Assembly: GCF_029227915.1 (NCBI RefSeq)
Contig: NC_079886.1
Span: 4,340,001-4,404,000, forward strand
Reading direction: 5' to 3'
DNA: 64,000 bases
DNA from: Hydractinia symbiolongicarpus
Taxonomy: Eukaryota; Cnidaria; Hydrozoa; Anthoathecata; Hydractiniidae
Below, piece after piece: positions 62,335 to 64,000 of this stretch. Under the pieces are notes generated by a model, which saw only the letters and a list, made by a program, of their open reading frames with translations, did not search any database and was not told the DNA's origin. Both the position numbers and the translations under genes were made by a program. Each line of letters opens with the position of its first letter. The stretch's first letter is position 1.

Positions 62335-63609
62335 CTAACGCTTTGTCACCATGTAGGTGTATATCAGACCTCCGATTCCGACTATCAAAGCCCACAGGTT
62401 TTGACTCAACCAACCGACCGCTTCCTTTGCTCTATTTAGGATCCATGATACGATGGATCCAATTATACCCGGTAGTGATGCGGCTGCGGCACCGGCTAAT
62501 CTACCCAGGAGAGATCCCAGCGCGCTCAGCTTGTTCTTTATCCATTCCCTCGCACCGCCCTCGGTTTTTTCATGATTTTTTGTATTACCGGTGGATGACC
62601 CCCCACCCCCAGGCGTCAAAGCTTCTACGAGAAGGCCGATAACCATACCAAATGCCGTTAGTACGCTGACAACAGTGATACCCTGCTCACGGAATAGAGT
62701 TCGTATCTTTTCACCCAATGTTGTATCTTTGCTAAGTACCTTGGCGATTGTCTCCTTGATGCTTTTTATTTGACTGTTAAGTTTACCCTTGAGGATATTG
62801 ATAATCTCTTGCCGGCCTTTCAACTCATTTTGCAAACCTTTCAACCTTTCTTTCGCTTCATTTTGTTGTTCCTCGGTCATATTTGGTGTGTTTTCCATCT
62901 CTTCCAACTTGTTTTTTTCTCTGTCAATATGCTGTTCGAGCTGAACCTTTTTTGCAACTTCATCCTGAAGACTTCCTCTTATGTTTCTCAATGATCTATC
63001 CAACCCTAGCAATTCACGCATAGGATATTCAAATAGATCACCGGTCTGGGTTGCTTCATGGTCTACAGATTGTTTAACCAATGAAATTAAATCTTCCGTA
63101 CTGTTTACCACATCCCCGGATATAGCTTCTAATTCTACATCACTTGCTGTTGTTATTTTAGATGACGAGGGTAATTCTTCTTGTATTTTGTTTAGCTTAG
63201 CAGCTTGTCGGGCTGTAATCTTACCTTTTGGTATGTCAAAGCCTAAATTACGCAGCCTTTTCTTACCTAATATATCTGATATAGTACCGGTGGCCCTTAG
63301 TCTTCCATTGTTTGTCAAAGGTTCGTTTTTATCTCTGTAGTATAATTCACCATCCTTAATTTCAAAAAGGTCTGTATGTAGCACCTCGGGTTTTGACAGG
63401 GATCCTTCAGATAATCTATCATACAACACATCAACCATTTCCCGCAAAACTCTGGTACGTTGAGTGGAGCCTCCTCCGAATGATGTCTCCTCATCAGGTG
63501 TGTGTATCTGCACACGCGTGCGTTCCCTCGGTACCAGAGGTGTGGAGTCATCGGTACCCTCGTCGGGTTGGTCGTGGTCACCAAACGGATCAATATCAAT
63601 GTCCGCCAT
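62335..63609 (-). CDS. 424-aa coiled-coil protein with glycine hinge and hydrophobic C-terminal helices
   Basis: Start ATG 63609, stop 62335. The frame stays open upstream to an ATG at 63849 (504 codons). I prefer 63609 because the extension would be antisense to the divergent gene at 63650 and would swallow the AT-rich promoter gap. Residues 1-50 are acidic, Pro/Thr-rich and probably disordered. A possible folded region lies at about 75-145. Residues 205-293 form a long heptad-rich coiled coil. LGEKIRTLFREQGITVVSVLTAFGM (298-322) begins the hydrophobic part, then a PGGGGSS hinge (333-339), an amphipathic Ala/Gly/Leu helix region (355-392), and a last hydrophobic helix (401-420) ending TKR. 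I recognise this tail as very common in cnidarian and other invertebrate polinton-like elements. The role is unproven; a virion-associated membrane-active or scaffold-like protein is a reasonable guess. Confidence 0.83.
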   Translation of the reverse strand: MADIDIDPFGDHDQPDEGTDDSTPLVPRERTRVQIHTPDEETSFGGGSTQRTRVLREMVDVLYDRLSEGSLSKPEVLHTDLFEIKDGELYYRDKNEPLTNNGRLRATGTISDILGKKRLRNLGFDIPKGKITARQAAKLNKIQEELPSSSKITTASDVELEAISGDVVNSTEDLISLVKQSVDHEATQTGDLFEYPMRELLGLDRSLRNIRGSLQDEVAKKVQLEQHIDREKNKLEEMENTPNMTEEQQNEAKERLKGLQNELKGRQEIINILKGKLNSQIKSIKETIAKVLSKDTTLGEKIRTLFREQGITVVSVLTAFGMVIGLLVEALTPGGGGSSTGNTKNHEKTEGGAREWIKNKLSALGSLLGRLAGAAAASLPGIIGSIVSWILNRAKEAVGWLSQNLWALIVGIGGLIYTYMVTKR

Positions 63610-63649
63610 TATTTTATTTAGAGGATAGTTTTTTCCTAATATAATAGAA
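63610..63649. promoter_or_regulatory. Bidirectional AT-rich promoter gap
   Basis: A 40-bp gap between divergent ATGs contains ATTTTATTTA and CTAATATAATA (63636-63646), the same 11-bp word as at 57771-57781 in the other divergent gap. Confidence 0.55.
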
Positions 63650-64000
63650 ATGGCAGAGAGTTCTAGTACCAGAGAAGAAGCGTTTAAAACGGATATATCC
63701 AATTCCCAACTTGAGGAGCTGGTGAAATTACGAGGTAAGTTCCAAGACAGGACACACGAACACGGAGGATCTCTGATCATATGGTCGATTCTGGAGGGAT
63801 TATCCGGAACCGCAGCAATTACCGGCTCGATAGCGACCGCGGTGACCATTATTAGAAATTTGGGCGGTACCCATGGAAATTACATGCGGAATTCGGGTAT
63901 GTGTCTATTGGGCTCGGCTTCCTATGCGGTTACCGCCCAATATGTTAGGACATATCGGGAGAAACTTATCAAATTAAGAGCCGCATATCGCGTTGTACAA
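63650..64000 (+). CDS. Partial membrane-associated protein gene, cut by the window end
   Basis: ATG 63650 opens a frame of 117 codons without a stop up to the last base. The N-terminal 40 residues are polar and helical (TDISNSQLEELVKLRGKF), followed by a hydrophobic, Gly/Ala/Ser/Thr-rich stretch (about 42-68, with SLIIWSILEGLSG). A second stretch lies at about 82-96 (CLLGSASYAVTAQYV), followed by a basic helix (RTYREKLIKLRAAYR). It may be a two-span membrane protein, or a protein with hydrophobic helices that line up with the neighbouring virion-type proteins. I do not recognise the family. Divergent expression with the 424-aa gene suggests shared late timing. Confidence 0.7.
   Translation, partial: MAESSSTREEAFKTDISNSQLEELVKLRGKFQDRTHEHGGSLIIWSILEGLSGTAAITGSIATAVTIIRNLGGTHGNYMRNSGMCLLGSASYAVTAQYVRTYREKLIKLRAAYRVVQ

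Larger units (their letters stand above)
56264..64000. mobile_element. Polinton/Maverick-like endogenous virus, left part (right end outside window)
   Basis: Satellite sequence ends at ATATATAAG (56263) and wholly different DNA begins AGAGATAGGAAAAGG. Polintons start with 5'-AG and make 6-bp target duplications; TATAAG (56258-56263) is the candidate left copy. Inside are a double-jelly-roll major capsid protein, an A32-type packaging ATPase, a penton candidate and a set of small membrane or virion proteins, which together form the morphogenesis module of Polintons and adintoviruses. The usual PolB, retroviral-like integrase and adenovirus-type protease are not seen in these 7.7 kb. Whether this is a Polinton or a related polinton-like virus cannot be settled without the remaining part. 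Confidence 0.85.

Noticed and set aside
62343-63644. Plus-strand frames within 62343-63340 and at 63393-63644, and the minus-strand frame at 63315-63599
   Set aside because: All overlap the 424-aa coding sequence in other frames and lack plausible protein features.
63610-63849. N-terminal extension of the 424-aa protein to an ATG at 63849 (504 codons)
   Set aside because: The extension runs through the AT-rich promoter gap and antisense to the divergent gene at 63650, and its composition is unlike the acidic start that follows. ATG 63609 is the better start.

Overview
The window comes from a eukaryotic, probably animal, genome and has two unlike halves. Positions 1-56263 are a tandem satellite with a 373-bp monomer, roughly 148 copies, all in the same orientation. 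No cellular gene, rRNA or tRNA was seen there. Positions 56264-64000 are the left part of a Polinton/Maverick-like (adintovirus-like) endogenous DNA virus or virus-like transposon. It carries a capsid-morphogenesis gene block and runs off the right edge of the window. The capsid-locus protein families resemble proteins I associate with aquatic-invertebrate genomes (cnidarians, molluscs, lancelets). That is recollection rather than a search result, so the host is only tentatively a marine invertebrate.

Satellite half: monomers belong to several diverged subtypes organised into higher-order repeats that change along the array. There are blocks of 6 and 8 monomers (2238 and 2984 bp) in the first 24 kb, dimers of 746 bp near 25 and 43 kb, and a trimer of 1121 bp at 28-31 kb. 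There are also a 1491-bp (4-mer) duplication at 37-40 kb and a very recent 1980-bp duplication at 52-56 kb. One transposon-like element interrupts the array. At 3671-4667 it is a 997-bp composite with 190-bp direct repeats whose own ends are inverted repeats, flanked by a TA target. At 6533-6721 the same site holds a single 189-bp repeat, and at 8213 an equivalent monomer has an empty TA site. All three states of one insertion are therefore preserved within 5 kb.

Viral half: the satellite stops at 56263 in mid-monomer and the element begins with AG, as Polintons do. After about 260 bp of terminal non-coding DNA the order is: a 406-aa membrane-anchored protein (minus), a 198-aa minor capsid/penton candidate, a double-jelly-roll major capsid protein split by a +1 frame change near 59510-59523, and an A32/FtsK-like packaging ATPase. 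Then come a 211-aa membrane protein, a 134-aa single-span protein with a basic N terminus, 75-aa and 47-aa small proteins, and a 141-aa protein. The block ends with a 424-aa coiled-coil protein with a hydrophobic tail (minus) and a divergent gene cut by the window end. DNA polymerase B, integrase and protease, expected for the class, are not in this part and would lie beyond 64000.

Signals in the viral half look self-consistent. Three perfect or near-ideal palindromes sit just after stop codons, like the hairpin transcript ends of mimivirus-type viruses. TATATAAAC directly abuts two start codons, and CTAATATAATA precedes two genes that begin divergent pairs. Apart from the capsid frame break, every reading frame is open, so the insertion is young or the copy may still be functional.
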